Shown here in pieces: positions 35,307-45,644 of a stretch of DNA of 64,000 bases; position 1 is the first letter of the stretch, and each line of letters starts with the position of its first letter. The notes beneath the pieces were generated by a model. That model saw only the letters and a list, made by a program, of their open reading frames with translations, was not told the DNA's origin and searched no databases. Origin of the DNA: Bathynomus jamesi (taxonomy: Eukaryota; Arthropoda; Malacostraca; Isopoda; Cirolanidae); contig JAJOZX010005519.1 in NCBI GenBank assembly GCA_023014485.1, forward strand, positions 167,001 through 231,000, given 5' to 3'. The position numbers and the translations under genes were made by a program.

Positions 35307-37903
35307 ATTAATAATAATAATAATAATAATTATCTATCATTTTTCAGGAAACAACAGAAACTCAATCAGAATCTAGAAAACCATCTACAAGTTACAACTT
35401 CACAATGGCATTAAGCAAGGAGCTGAGGGAGCTCCGTGGGCGCACAGTTGATATCTCAGAACCTCCACGTACTGTCCACAGGAAGGTGTCAACTGGGCCA
35501 TGTACCAGATCTCTCACTGAAACTTTCCTGGTTGGATACCCTTCAGCTTTTATCAGTGGTTCCCAGCTTCCCACCAACAGACAGGCGTTCCAGTATTTCC
35601 TTAATCTTCAGAATTAACCGGAAAATGCAGGGAGGCCCATGGTTCAAGACCTTGCATATGAAACAGTTGCATCTATCATCCCATTCTGGCAGATGACTAG
35701 GATCAAGACAATGACCAAGTACAACGCAATGAAGCTCTTCATGAAACTACATGAGAAACATCGTGCTCTGGTGAAAAGCAAAGGAAGAGCAAGTAACCCT
35801 GGAGGAAAAGAGGAGCATTTGTGCTGGAATTAGACAGCCTGTTCGATATAGGAGCTCCAGATGCAATCCAGGAAATACAGAACAACAGACTGTTATCCAG
35901 AGAGAAGAAAGATGAGGATATCAGGTTCTACGAAGACCAAAAGACTGAGAGGAAAGGTCATATGTCTGGTCATGACAAGATTTTTGAGACAAGATCCCTG
36001 CAGCAAGCAGCGAGGAATGAAAGACTGCAGCATAGACAAGAACAAGGTAAAACTAATTACTTTGAACGTCACAAAAAGTTTTAAGTTTTACTCCATTGCG
36101 ATATTTAGCATGTACTTAACAATTACTGTTTTAACATGTTGTACTATTTTACAGCTGCAGCAGAACAAGAGGCAGTTGTTCATGTGGATGACATTACCTG
36201 GGGTGACTCAACTGACAACGACGCTAACACAGAGGACATGGATTACCATCAGCCTCGTCCTGGATGTTCTCACCATCAAGACACTGTGACTAGTGTGACT
36301 TTGACGTTTCCAAGGAAGGTCATGGAATGTGATGTCATCTGCAATACAGCTGATCGTCTTGGTTTATCAGACAATCAAGTTACTGCCATGGTTTCTGCCA
36401 CCTTGAAAGCTGGAGGGGCTGATCTGGATAACTTCGTGAAGGGGCCAGATAATCCCTGGTTTGAGCATCTGAAGGATGTTTGGACGGACTTGTCCAAGGA
36501 AAACCCAAAGATGCTGGCTATCAACAGCAAATGGCTGAAGGAAAAGAAGAAGAACAGTGAAGAAATACTCCAAGACATTCTAACAGCAGAAAGGCTTCCA
36601 AGAGCCGACTACAGGGAAATGGCTGAACTGACAGTCATTGTTTTTGGAGGAACGCCTCCTCGAGGTATTCACTGGAGTCGACCAGGCGCCATTCATCAGG
36701 CCAGATGGATGGCCAGAAACCTGTACTCCATGAAAATGCTGAGGTTTGCAGATCAACTTGAGTACGACGAAGACACTGTATCAAAGCTGGAAAGACTCAA
36801 CACCTTCCTTGCGCTGTTCTACACTCCTGTATGGATGATGTCAATGTCTGCTGCAGATGCTCCCGTGAATGATCTAAGTCTAATCCAGGACATGTTGAAG
36901 TACAAGAAAACTGACCCAGAGCTTGCTGATGCAGTACTTAATAAGATGGAAAACCACAAATGGTACCTGACGCAGGAAGTCGTGCCATTTGCCCTGTTCA
37001 GCAGTAGATTGAGTGACACATTGAAGCACGACATTGCTGCCCAGTTACATGCCACTGAGAAGCCAGACAGCTTCAGAACAGGAAAGCCTCTATTCCAGAG
37101 AGTCACAGCTAAGACCACCCTGGTTGATCTCATTGGCCCAGAATCACATTTCCTGCTGGACACACTGAACATTGGATCCGAGTGGCTTCTGGAACCTGTC
37201 ACGTCTTGGCCACAGAATGAGGAGTACAGAAAAGCGTTGGACTATGTTAAGAATCTGAAAGCGGTGAATGACATTGCTGAACGTGGTGTCAAGATGATGA
37301 GCGACTTTGCAAATGTCATAACAACAGATGCCAAGCAAAGGGACTATCTCCTTCAAGCTGTGGAGTTCAACAGACGCCGCTTTGACAGCTTCAAGAAACA
37401 AACTCTCAACAACTGACTGTGTAAATGTCATTATGAAATTAATCACCATGTAATGCTTTCACTTCTTGATCGATTAGACTTGTGACAAAATGTTAATCTC
37501 AAATTTGTGTCATGAATAAGGCGCCTTGTCTGCCTTGAGTGTGAGAAAACGGATTTTGTGATATTTCTGAAATCTTTGTATGTACCAATGTGCCATTTCT
37601 TGTTCCAAGACTATCATAATTGTATAAGTTAGAAAGAGGATTAAAAACACTTTAATTTGGTGCCTATTTTGTTGCTCTATCTTGTTTAGATAAAAAGTTA
37701 TAGTGCAAAACATGATTCAAGGGACCCCGGAACTGGTGCTTTTGGCCGATTTCAAGGCAGAAAACTTAAAGCTCCATGCGGCAATGCTTCCCAACAACCT
37801 AGGTCAAAATGGTTGTGATTTTCGGCCTTTTCAGGTCAAAAAGCATGGGAAAAAGTACAGAAACCTATGAAAATAAGAAAAAGTTGATTTTTGAACAGGG
37901 CTA
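35006..37903 (+). mobile_element. DNA transposon 'E', same unclassified family as D
   Basis: Ends TAGGCCTGTTCAAAAATC and inverse of TAGCCCTGTTCAAAAATC; perfect 8-bp duplication ATGTACAC at 34998-35005 and 37904-37911. The inverted repeats extend about 200 bases. It splits the Penelope endonuclease from its reverse transcriptase. A TAA/AAT trinucleotide tract lies at 35270-35332. Confidence 0.9.
35405..37416 (+). pseudogene. transposase of element E, internally deleted
   Basis: ATG at 35405 (MALSKELRELRGRTV). After frame changes near 35615 and 35820, SLFDIGAPDAIQEIQ and RFYEDQKTE match element D. A donor at about 36046 (CAAG|GTAAAA) and acceptor at 36153 (TTTTACAG) bring in a 426-residue frame (36136-37416) with GLSDNQVTAMVSATLKAGGA, HWSRPGAIHQARWMARNLYS, KWYLTQEVVPFALF and VNDIAERGVKMM. 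Compared with D, roughly 200 residues are missing between NFVKG (near 36437) and PDNPWF; this removes the DSKLL and FDTTASN acids and the CRHH motif. The junction is in frame. The product could not be an active transposase, but could bind ends. Confidence 0.75.
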
Positions 37904-38361
37904 ATGTACACGCACATCCAAAAACGGGATTGAGTTGTCTTGTTCCACTTCTAAAGTAAACTTAATGGAGGGGACTTGATCATTTAACTGAAAGAGGAAG
38001 TTATCCAGGTCACGATTCATGGGCCAGATACACAAAATATCGTCGACGTACTGCAACCAAGGGATGCCAACCCCCAGGATTCTCGGAATGTAAGTAATTT
38101 CGAAAAACTCCATATAAATATTGGAGAGGAGGAGCGACAAGGGGTTGCCCATGGCCATCCCAAAAACTTGTTGATAATACTCGTTATTGAAAGTGAATTT
38201 ACAGTCTTTGGTGCAAAGCTTAATAAGTTCCAAAACAATGTGTGAAGGTAGTGGCAGGTCATACTTATGTAATTCTTGGGAGAGAAAGTCAAGCATATCG
38301 TCAATCGGCACTTTTGTAAACAATGAACAAACGTCAAAACTGATCAATCTATCGTTAGTTT
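37904..38361 (-). pseudogene. Penelope reverse transcriptase, C-terminal half
   Basis: Reads LISFDVCSLFTKVPIDDMLD, LIKLCTKDCKFTFNNEYYQQ, GMAMGNPLSLLLSNIYM and YVDDILCIW (the polymerase box with its two aspartates), then FTLEVEQDNSIPFLDV. Bounded by element E downstream and by a LINE upstream; the frame itself is open. Confidence 0.85.
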
Positions 38362-39660
38362 CAGTACGTGCATTATATAGAAAATGAACATCTCTTAGAA
38401 GACTTTCAACATGGCTTCAGACACAAGAGATCCTGCCTTACTGAACTTATAGACCATTGCAATACAATCCTACAATACTTGGGAGAAAACCACAATGTTG
38501 ATGTCATCTATCTAGACTTTGCAAAAGCTTTTGACAAGGTTGACCATGGTATATTATTCCATAAACTAAAAGAACTTGGTATTTGTGGAAAAGTAGGAAA
38601 ATGGATCCATGCCTGTAAATGGAGCAAGATCTATAGAAAAAGAAGTGATTAGTGGAGTGCCGCAAGGCACAGTACTAGGACCAATTCTATTCATTATAAT
38701 GCTAAACAATATAAACTGTAACCTAGGAAGCTCTTTCCTGTCATTCGCAGATGATACCAGAATACTAAGACCAATTACAGAAAAAGAAGACTGTGTAGAG
38801 CTACAAAAAGATCTACAAACTATATATGCATGGGCAGATGCAAACAATATGGCCTTCAATGAAGACAAATTTGAACTAATTAAGTATGGACCAAATAAAT
38901 ACCTGAAAGAACAATTCAACTACACTGGACCCACAGGAAAAGATATTGCACAAACTGATCATGTCAGGGATTTAGGGATTATATTATCTGAAGATGCAAC
39001 ATTCAACAGGCACATTGACAAAGTAACCTCATCATGCAAACAACTAATAGGATATATACTGAGGACATTCAGAACTAGGGACAGTATGACCATGCTTACC
39101 CTGTGGAAATCACTTGTCCTTCCACGCATTGACTATTGCTCTCAATTATGGTTTCCCCACGAACAGAATGAATTGCAAAAAATTGAGGGCCTACAAAGAA
39201 CCTTTACCTCGTATATTAAACAACCTGATGGGCAACAGGTGAGTAAAAACAAATTAAACTACTGGGATAGGCTTAGAGGCCTCAACCTTTATTCCATAGA
39301 GAGAAGGTTTGAGAGATACATCCTAATCTACACCTGGAAAATTCTAGAAGGGCTTTTAGTTGCCCCCAATACTGAACCAATTGTGCCCACCTTAACAAGA
39401 ACTGGCAGAATGTGTAAAAAATATCACCTCCCACCAAACAGTCTGAGAAGGATTCAAACCCTTCAATATAATAGTATCTCTAGGCAGGGTTCTCGCCTGT
39501 TTAACTCCTTGCCTCAGTACCTTAGAGATATAAGTGCAGTCCCAGTAGATACTTTTAAAAAACACTTGGACATGTTTTTAGCCAACATACCCGACCAACC
39601 CACAGTGTTAGGGTAGGGTATTCCTCTGCCAGACCAGCCCCCACAAATTCAATAGGGGAC
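38362..39660 (+). pseudogene. CR1/Jockey-like LINE reverse transcriptase, 5'-truncated
   Basis: Inserted antisense in the Penelope element. Plus frames read HGFRHKRSCLTELIDHC, DVIYLDFAKAFDKVDHG, GKVGKWI, then after a one-base slip near 38640 SGVPQGTVLGPILFIIMLN, FLSFADDTRI, and on to SLVLPRIDYCSQLW and FKKHLDMFLANIPDQP. D of LDFAKAFD and the FADD box are the catalytic acids. The endonuclease half is missing. The 335-residue frame 38609-39616 is open, so decay is modest. The 3' boundary is uncertain (39630-39775). Confidence 0.82.
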
Positions 39661-39699
39661 CAAATCGTATGGCAGGAGCAAGAGAAAAGAAGGGTGGCG

Positions 39700-40049
39700 A
39701 CCCCGTCGTGGCCCCGCTTCAGGAGGCGCTGAGCGGACTTCGTGGAAGCAGCGCACCCTTGAGGCAGAAGCGCTTTAAGGTAAATTTAAGGTTAGGTAAA
39801 TTCAATTTTTCAGTAAGATCCATGGAATTTTTTACATGTGAATCAGAGATAGTTCCGAGAATGGGGGACAAGACTTTGACAAGCCATTTGGAGAGTTTAT
39901 AAGTAATAGAGCCCACCGAGCTAATAATAGGGCGCATAGGGTTGCCAGGTTTGTGGGTTTTAATAAGACCGTAAAGGTAGGGCAGAGAAGGTGAAGTGGA
40001 CATGAAAAGCGGAATTAAGTCCTTATGATCTTTGAGAATGCGAATTTTT
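39700..40049 (-). pseudogene. Penelope reverse transcriptase, N-terminal half
   Basis: Reads KDHKDLIPLF, LPYLYGLIKTHKPGNPMRPI, ISSVGSITYKLSKWLVKVLS and HVKNSMDL, conserved boxes just before the catalytic domain of Penelope enzymes. Upstream it stops at the terminal sequence at about 40060; downstream it runs into the LINE insertion. Confidence 0.8.
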
Positions 40050-40099
40050 TTTTCTGTAACCTATATAAAGGCTGTAACTCTTTATGTACTTCAGTGCTC

Positions 40100-40121
40100 C
40101 TGAGGATGTCATTAGACGAAA
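40100..40121 (+). ncRNA. hammerhead-like ribozyme core (opposite Penelope end)
   Basis: Same motif as 33832-33853 but on the plus strand: CTGAGGA, GTC-ATTA-GAC, GAAA. The opposite orientation at the two ends shows the element is bounded by inverted copies of its terminal repeat. Confidence 0.6.
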
Positions 40122-40205
40122 GCGCTTGAGCACCATTCTGTGTTTCCTTTCCTTCGTGGTTTTATTCATCATAAATATTTTTCACGTGTTACTTTCGTGA
40201 AATAA

Positions 40206-40206
40206 G

Positions 40207-40260
<54 letters not shown>
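40206..40260. repeat. TA microsatellite
   Basis: Uninterrupted TA repeat at the border of the Penelope element. Confidence 0.9.
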
Positions 40261-40261
<1 letters not shown>

Positions 40262-40262
<1 letters not shown>

Positions 40263-40412
40263 AATATTAAGTTTCGCGGAGGCCAGTTTTTTGACAAAGT
40301 CGGAATTTGTTACAAAGATTCTGCTTGGCTGAAATTGGTAACCTGAGAAATAACCAATCTGAAACGACCACTTAACCTTGTGTAATCTGGTTTCCGCGAA
40401 CCTCAATATTAT
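40262..40412. repeat. small MITE-like inverted repeat
   Basis: AATATTAAGTTTCGCGGAGG at the left and the inverse of GGTTTCCGCGAACCTCAATATT-type sequence at the right share TTCGCGGA and AATATT. About 150 bases, non-coding. Confidence 0.45.
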
Positions 40413-40768
40413 ATCTTCTTCTTTCTCTTCGCCCGTTCCCGCCTCTATGCGGGGTCGGCGTTTCTGACCAGCCTCCTCCACACAGCCCGGTCCTGGGCTT
40501 CTTCCTCCGACAAACCCTTCTCCCTCAAATCGTCCCTCACCTTCTCCATCCACCTTCGCTTCGGTCTGCCTCTCTTTCTCCTGCCATGCACCTCCATATT
40601 CATCGTTCTCTTACCTACATAATCTTCGTCCCCTCTCATCACATGTCCATACCATTTCAGTCTACTTTCTTGTATCTTCCTCGAGATTTCTCCAACCTTT
40701 GTTGTGCCCCTTATCCTTTCATTCCTTACTCTATCCAACCTTGTCACTCCGCACATCCATCTCAGCAT

Positions 40769-40774
<6 letters not shown>
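40411..40774 (-). pseudogene. 3' end of an RTE/BovB-like LINE
   Basis: Minus frame 40774-40445 reads [76 protein letters not shown], the usual C-terminus of RTE/BovB-like polymerases. It is cut at the 5' side by a TA repeat and ends at the 3' side in AAGAAG-rich sequence, typical of the short-repeat tails of RTE elements. Confidence 0.8.

Positions 40775-40775
<1 letters not shown>

Positions 40776-40856
<81 letters not shown>
40776..40856. repeat. TA microsatellite
   Basis: About 40 TA units; the apparent Ile-Tyr-rich frames over it are artefacts. Confidence 0.95.
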
Positions 40857-40858
<2 letters not shown>

Positions 40859-41560
40859 AAAACTGATACGTGTGGGTAGTTGGGAGGTAACGAAAGTGGT
40901 CCACTGAATAGGTAGGTAGTTAATCTAGCAATTATTACTCCTTTTATGTCGATAACTGGGTGGATGAAACCAATTGGTTGCTCACCAGAGTTATTCTCCA
41001 CATTAGTATTTATATACTGTGTGATAGAGGGTGCTCAGTAACAGCCTTAACAGGCATACATTACCGATCAACCAACCAAAAAAAACCAAGGGGACGCTGG
41101 TGGAAAAAGCCGCAGGAAGAACGGACGAAGAAGGAAGGGGAGAGCAAGACGGAACGGGATCAAGGAAGAGGCTAAAGGCTAAACAACGGAAAAAGATCCC
41201 CTCCAGCAAGTACACTAAAAAAATTGAGCAAAGAGAAGAGGGACTGTCTAATAACACTCAGTAAGTGATCAATTGTTTTTTTGAACCCAGTTTGGGGGCA
41301 TAATATAGGCTGGGTCAGTAAAATTAGGCCTACATTGTGGTCTAAGACCTAGCATCAACTCATAGCTTAACAAAGGCTAAGGTAAATTACCCTAACCTAA
41401 TTGGTGAGGAATCCTGCTGTGGACCTCAATTGACTCTATCCGCTCTGGACCATTTCCGGAATCTCTAGGCTGACCCCTTCAAGGCTAGGCTTAATCTACT
41501 TTATAGTTAGACTGGAGATATTAGGAGTGGGTTAATTGGGGACCAATTCGTACAGAGCAC
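40857..41560 (+). repeat. interspersed repeat 'R', copy 1 (possible LTR or exon-bearing element)
   Basis: About 700 bases similar to 51873-52540 throughout: GGGTGGATGAAACCAATTGG, TTGCTCACCAGAGTTATTCT, then a short Lys/Arg-rich frame (RSTNQKKPRGRWWKKP) ending at a donor-like CTCAGTAAGTGATC, then TCTGGACCATTTCCGGAATC. Conservation across coding-like and non-coding parts, with a donor at the same place, suggests the 5' end of a retroelement or other mobile element. Function unknown. Confidence 0.6.
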
Positions 41561-42262
41561 TTTTCACACACACACACACAAACTCAGAATGGTCCCTTAA
41601 GAAACTTATATGTTAAATACAGACCGTGCAGGGAACAAGGAACTCTTTTGGGAAATTATATCTACTATAGTTCGAATAAGTAATGATAAATGACAAATAC
41701 TATAGTTTTTTTCTTTTTCATGATGGAAAGCCTAACGTGGGCACCGGGTTTCTCGCAAAGAGGCCCCAAAATATAAAAATATAGCTTCCCTCACCAGCTA
41801 TCTGCAAAGCAGATAGGATCCACCTTTGGGACAGGATCTAGGGTTTACACTTTACAGCTTATACCTAGCCTACTACATTCAGAGCCTCAATATACGCAAG
41901 AAACTCGTTGCATTCACGTCGGATTGAATACATCAAAGAAAAAGGGGTAACTATTGTATTTTTAGCCAAAAAACAAAACTTAAACCTCAACCGGGACTTT
42001 GAGCGTCCACTTTTCAAGGCACATAACATGTCCGTTTAATATACACAAACTCAGAATGGTCCCCTGAGAAACTTATATGTTAAACACAGACCGTGCATCG
42101 AACAAGGAACTCTTCTGGGAAATTACATCCACTATAGTTCGAATATGTAATGATAAATGACAAATGCTATAGTTTTTCTTTTTCGTGATGGAAAGCCCAA
42201 CGTGGGCACCGGGTTCTCGCAAAGAGGCCGCTCAATGTCCCGGTTGAGGTTTAAGTTTTGTT

Positions 42263-42475
42263 GGAGCTATTGAAGAATAGGGACCCCAGCCTTCTTTAGT
42301 TAGGCTTATAAGGCTAACTAACAAAAATATCACGACCTAACCTAACCAATCGCTAGGTTAACTGTACGCCCTTGACGATTGGTTAGGTTAGGTCATGATA
42401 TTTTCGTTAGTTAGCCTTATAAAGCTAACTAAAGAAGGCTGGGGTCCTTATTCTTCAATAGCTCCGTTTTGTTTT
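42263..42475. mobile_element. palindromic MITE, AACCTAACC family
   Basis: Ends GGAGCTATTGAAGAATA and inverse, perfect 8-bp duplication GTTTTGTT at 42255-42262 and 42476-42483. The interior is a near-perfect palindrome with GCCCTTGACGATTGGTTAGG in one arm and AACCTAACCAATCG in the other. It is the cleanest copy of the family seen elsewhere at 27814-28102. Confidence 0.88.
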
Positions 42476-43520
42476 TTGGTTAAAAATACAATAGTTACCC
42501 CTTTTTCTTTGATGTATTCAATCCGACGTGAATGCAACGAGTTTCTTGCGTATATTGAGGTTCTGAATGTCGTAGACTAGGTGTAAGCTGTAAACCCTAG
42601 ATCCTGTCCCAAAGCTGGATCCTATGTGCTTTGCAGATAGCTGGTGAGGGAAGCTATATTTTGGGGCCAGTTTGCGAGTAACCCAGTGCCCACGTTGGGC
42701 TTTCCATCATGAAAAAGAAAAACTATAGTATTTGCAAAGCTGGGCACCAAACCGTTAATCCGTTAATCGTTAATTAACGAAGTTAATTTTTTCGTTAACG
42801 ATTTAACTTTTAAGTTAACTTTGAAAATCATTATCGGACTAATTAACTTACGTTACATTTAACTTCCGTTAACTCAAGTCCGTTAACCCAAAAAATTCAT
42901 AAATAAACGTTTAAAAGTTTATATTATTTTCAGTGCTGAGCAGGTGCGCAATTAATCCGCCACTGTTAATAGTGATGAACGAATTTTCATTTCCGCAGTG
43001 CAAAATCAGGCGATATATTTGTTTCCGTCGCCACAATTTGTGTCTTACCAAATATGGTAGTTATTTATGACATTGGTTTGAGCAAAACATGGTCGACTGT
43101 AAAATCAGGCGGAAAGATTTGCCATTTGAGTTGAATGTTTCAACTTCTTTCAAGAAATATCACGAGCATTTTAAGGACTTTCAATAATATATATGTAACA
43201 ATTACAACAAATAACTACATTCGTTTTATTTGCAGTCTGTCTCTTGCGCAACATGTTTGTGCTAGTGAATATTTAAAAATAATCGTTGTCAAGTAAGTCA
43301 TGTATATTTATAATATGTCTGTGAGTACCTTATTAGTAGTCTCCTTGATACATTTCAAGAACCATAAAACTGATCAGGTAAGATTTCAATTCTCATGTCA
43401 CTTTGATGACATAAATTAAGTCAATTGATGTCTTACAATGGGAGCGTTTTCACCTTAACCCTTTATGTCCTGGCGGTACTTCTAGGTACCACATCTTTAA
43501 AATCTCCATAATTATTTTTC

Positions 43521-43542
43521 TACCTGGTTGATCCTGCCGGTA
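43521..43542 (+). other. 22-base match to the 5' end of 18S rRNA
   Basis: TACCTGGTTGATCCTGCC, one mismatch, then GTA, equals the universal start of eukaryotic 18S rRNA as I remember it. Flanking sequence does not continue as 18S, so it is not an rRNA gene. Confidence 0.5.
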
Positions 43543-43639
43543 CTTTCAAGTCCCAATGTGAATTAGTTTCTTTATGAGATAATAGATGGCGTTGAGAAGT
43601 AAATGTGAGCGTGTGGCGCCAGAGGCTGTTTACTCTTTA

Positions 43640-44205
43640 GTATCTCTGCCATCCCCTCCAGTGCTGCAGTGGAGCGTTTGTTCTCTATGGGCAAGGACAT
43701 CCTGAGGGCCAAGAGATCACCCCTGTCTGATGAAAACTTTGATATGCTAATTTTCATGAAGGGCAACATCATGGCCGTAACTACCTATGAAGTCACCGAG
43801 GTCCGGACCTCGGTAATTATTTCCTAAAAAAAAAAAAAGAGACTGAACCGTTCTCCGTGTATGAAACGCATATTACCGCTTTTCTTTTGAAAAGAGGGAG
43901 CGTCGAGCGTGTATTAAACATTAGAGGGCTTTATGTTGAAAATACGGTTACCGGAAGTCAACATGACGCGCGGCCAGTATTTTTGCTAACAGGTCCCTTT
44001 GTACAGTATTTAATTATAGACAAGGGTTTTGTGTTTAGTGTATAGCTTGGGTTGTGTTTGTAGATGTCATTTTGGTCTGAATTTTGCTCGTCCCACCGCG
44101 CTCGAAAAAAATCTGGACCTCACTAATTTCTAAACCCTAGTTACGGCCCTGGGCAACATGCATCTCATGGACAAAATGGAGAACGAGAAGAAGAGGGAAA
44201 ATTAA
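43640..44205 (+). pseudogene. hAT transposase dimerisation domain, split by a MITE
   Basis: Reads AIPSSAAVERLFSMGKDILR, AKRSPLSDENFDMLIFMKGN before the MITE at 43770 and HLMDKMENEKKREN then TAA after it (44160-44205). The SSAxxERxFS motif is the hallmark of the hAT C-terminal dimerisation region. The rest of the transposase is gone. Confidence 0.8.
43770..44151. mobile_element. hAT-type MITE inside the hAT gene
   Basis: Ends CATGGCCGTAACTA and inverse of CAGGGCCGTAACTA, 8-bp duplication GGCAACAT at 43762-43769 and 44152-44159. Removing it restores the dimerisation-domain frame. Confidence 0.9.
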
Positions 44206-44489
44206 ATATATATATATTGTGTTTTTCATTTTTTTTATAATAAAAGTTAACGTTAACGGTTTATCGGTAACTTCCGTTACATGTTTAACGAATTAACGGA
44301 TTAACGGTTAACGAAGTTAACTTTTTGGTTAACGGATTAGCGGTTAACGAAGTTAACTTTTTGGTTAACGGTGCCCACCACTGAGTATTTGTCATTTATC
44401 ATTACTTATTCGAACTATAATGGATGTAATTTCCCAGAAGAGTTCCTTGTTCCATGCACGGTCTGTGTTTAACATATATATATACACAC

Positions 44490-45070
44490 TAGTGATGGAT
44501 CGAGTGGTCGGTTTTTCACAACCGCGGTTGCGGTTGTGTTTGCGGTTGTCGAATTTTTTCCAACCGCGGTTGCGGTTGCGGTTATCATATACTAGGAAAA
44601 ATGCGTAATTATTAACTGGATTTAGCCACTATAGTGCGATTTAGCCACACTTGGTACATAATATATACTAAATAGTATTTATTTAGTAAATACCTTATGT
44701 TGAACACAAGTTTTGCAATACACCGCTACCGCTATTTGTGTGTTGCAAAACTTGTGTTCAACATAAGGTATTTACTAAATAAATACTATTTAAATGAAGT
44801 ATATTCTAAACTTATATAGCTATTATGAAAGAATAGGTCAAATAGGCAGCCGTATGACGTCACGTTTAAGCACGCATAAGGAGACCATCATTTTCTTTTT
44901 AAAAAAAGAAATATTTCTAATTAACCTAAAATTAAAATTAACTAAGCTTTTACAACCGCAACCGCACTTATGGAACGGCGGTTGCGGTTACGGTTGCGGT
45001 TGTGAATGTTGTGAATTTTGTGCGGTTGTAGTGCGGTTGCGGTTGCGGTTATTCGATCCATCCATCACTA
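44490..45070. mobile_element. hAT-type MITE rich in GGTTGC hexamers
   Basis: Ends TAGTGATGGATCGA / inverse; 8-bp duplication ATACACAC at 44482-44489 and 45071-45078. Arrays of GGTTGC flank a perfect hairpin (44669-44794) of about 57 bp per arm with GCTACCGCTAT at its loop. Confidence 0.85.
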
Positions 45071-45078
45071 ATACACAC

Positions 45079-45640
45079 ACACACATAGAGATGGGCAGTC
45101 ATGTATTTGATAAATACTTAGATACATATTTAAATACTATATTTATAAATACATTTTTAAGGGTCTTTAAATGCGTATTTAATAAATACATTATTATTGA
45201 TGTATTTTGTAATTATAAATACATATAATACATTGAAATACATTTTTAAAAACATTTGTAAAAAGTCATGAATTTTTTTCCATTATTGGGAATATTTTAG
45301 TCTCATATTTGTTTGTATTTTTCCTGTAACTGTTCCAAACTGTACTGTGTTATGTTTATAAATATTTTATGGAGTCCCTTCTTTCTGCTGCCTCTTTTTG
45401 GATTGCCTTTGTTGCGGAAAGGAAGCCTCAAACTACGATAACAATAATAAACACTGAAAATGGAATGTATTTAGGATGTGTTTAGATTGTATTTAAATAC
45501 ATTTTTGAAGTAATGTATTTAGTATTTAATTACATTCCAGTTTACAGTAAGTATGTTTTGGTACTTAAATTCAAATTTGCTTGGTATTTAGTATTTGAAA
45601 TTTTTTAATATATTTTAAAGTATATATATATATATGTACT
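45079..45640. repeat. AT-rich dispersed repeat (AAATACATT words)
   Basis: Dense in AATACATTTT-like words. A stretch at 45490-45600 recurs inverted at 49170-49260, so it is a dispersed element; ends not resolved. No gene. Confidence 0.5.
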
Positions 45641-45644
45641 TTAT

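Larger units (their letters stand above)
33785..40200 (-). mobile_element. Penelope-like retroelement with inverted terminal sequences
   Basis: Coding parts lie on the minus strand: reverse transcriptase (about 40049-39700 and 38361-37904), then GIY-YIG endonuclease (about 35005-34226). The terminal block (TGAATAAAACCACGAAGG, CTCAAGCGCTTTCGTC) occurs inverted at 33785-33880 and at 40060-40170, each with a hammerhead-like core. The element is broken by insertion of element E and of a LINE and is truncated before the N-terminal part of the polymerase. Confidence 0.85.
42735..44383 (+). mobile_element. hAT element with GTTAACG subterminal repeats
   Basis: Ends CAAAGCTGGGCACC / inverse of CAGTGGTGGGCACC; 8-bp duplication AGTATTTG at 42727-42734 and 44384-44391. 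Both subterminal zones are dense in GTTAACGAAGTTAAC-like palindromic words, a layout known for hAT transposase binding. It retains a hAT C-terminal coding piece split by a further MITE. Confidence 0.87.
41565..44482. repeat. foldback family copy, carrying a MITE and a hAT element
   Basis: Blocks recur in both orientations: ACAGACCGTGCA with GGAACAAGGAACTCTT (41622, 42087, inverted 44437-44465), AGCCTAACGTGGGCACC (41731, 42194, inverted 42690-42712) and GGTTTAAGTTTTG (inverted 41975; direct 42247). The order is X-Y-X-inverted Y-inverted X. A further copy of the family is at 48300-49170. Microsatellites of TA/CA abut the outer ends. No coding region. A MITE (42263-42475) and hAT (42735-44383) sit inside. 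Confidence 0.65.

Noticed and set aside
40586..40907. Frames with Ile-Tyr repeats
   Set aside because: Translation of a TA microsatellite; the minus-strand LINE fragment explains the rest.
43521..43542. 18S rRNA gene fragment
   Set aside because: Only about 22 bases match; flanking bases diverge at once, so no rRNA gene is present.
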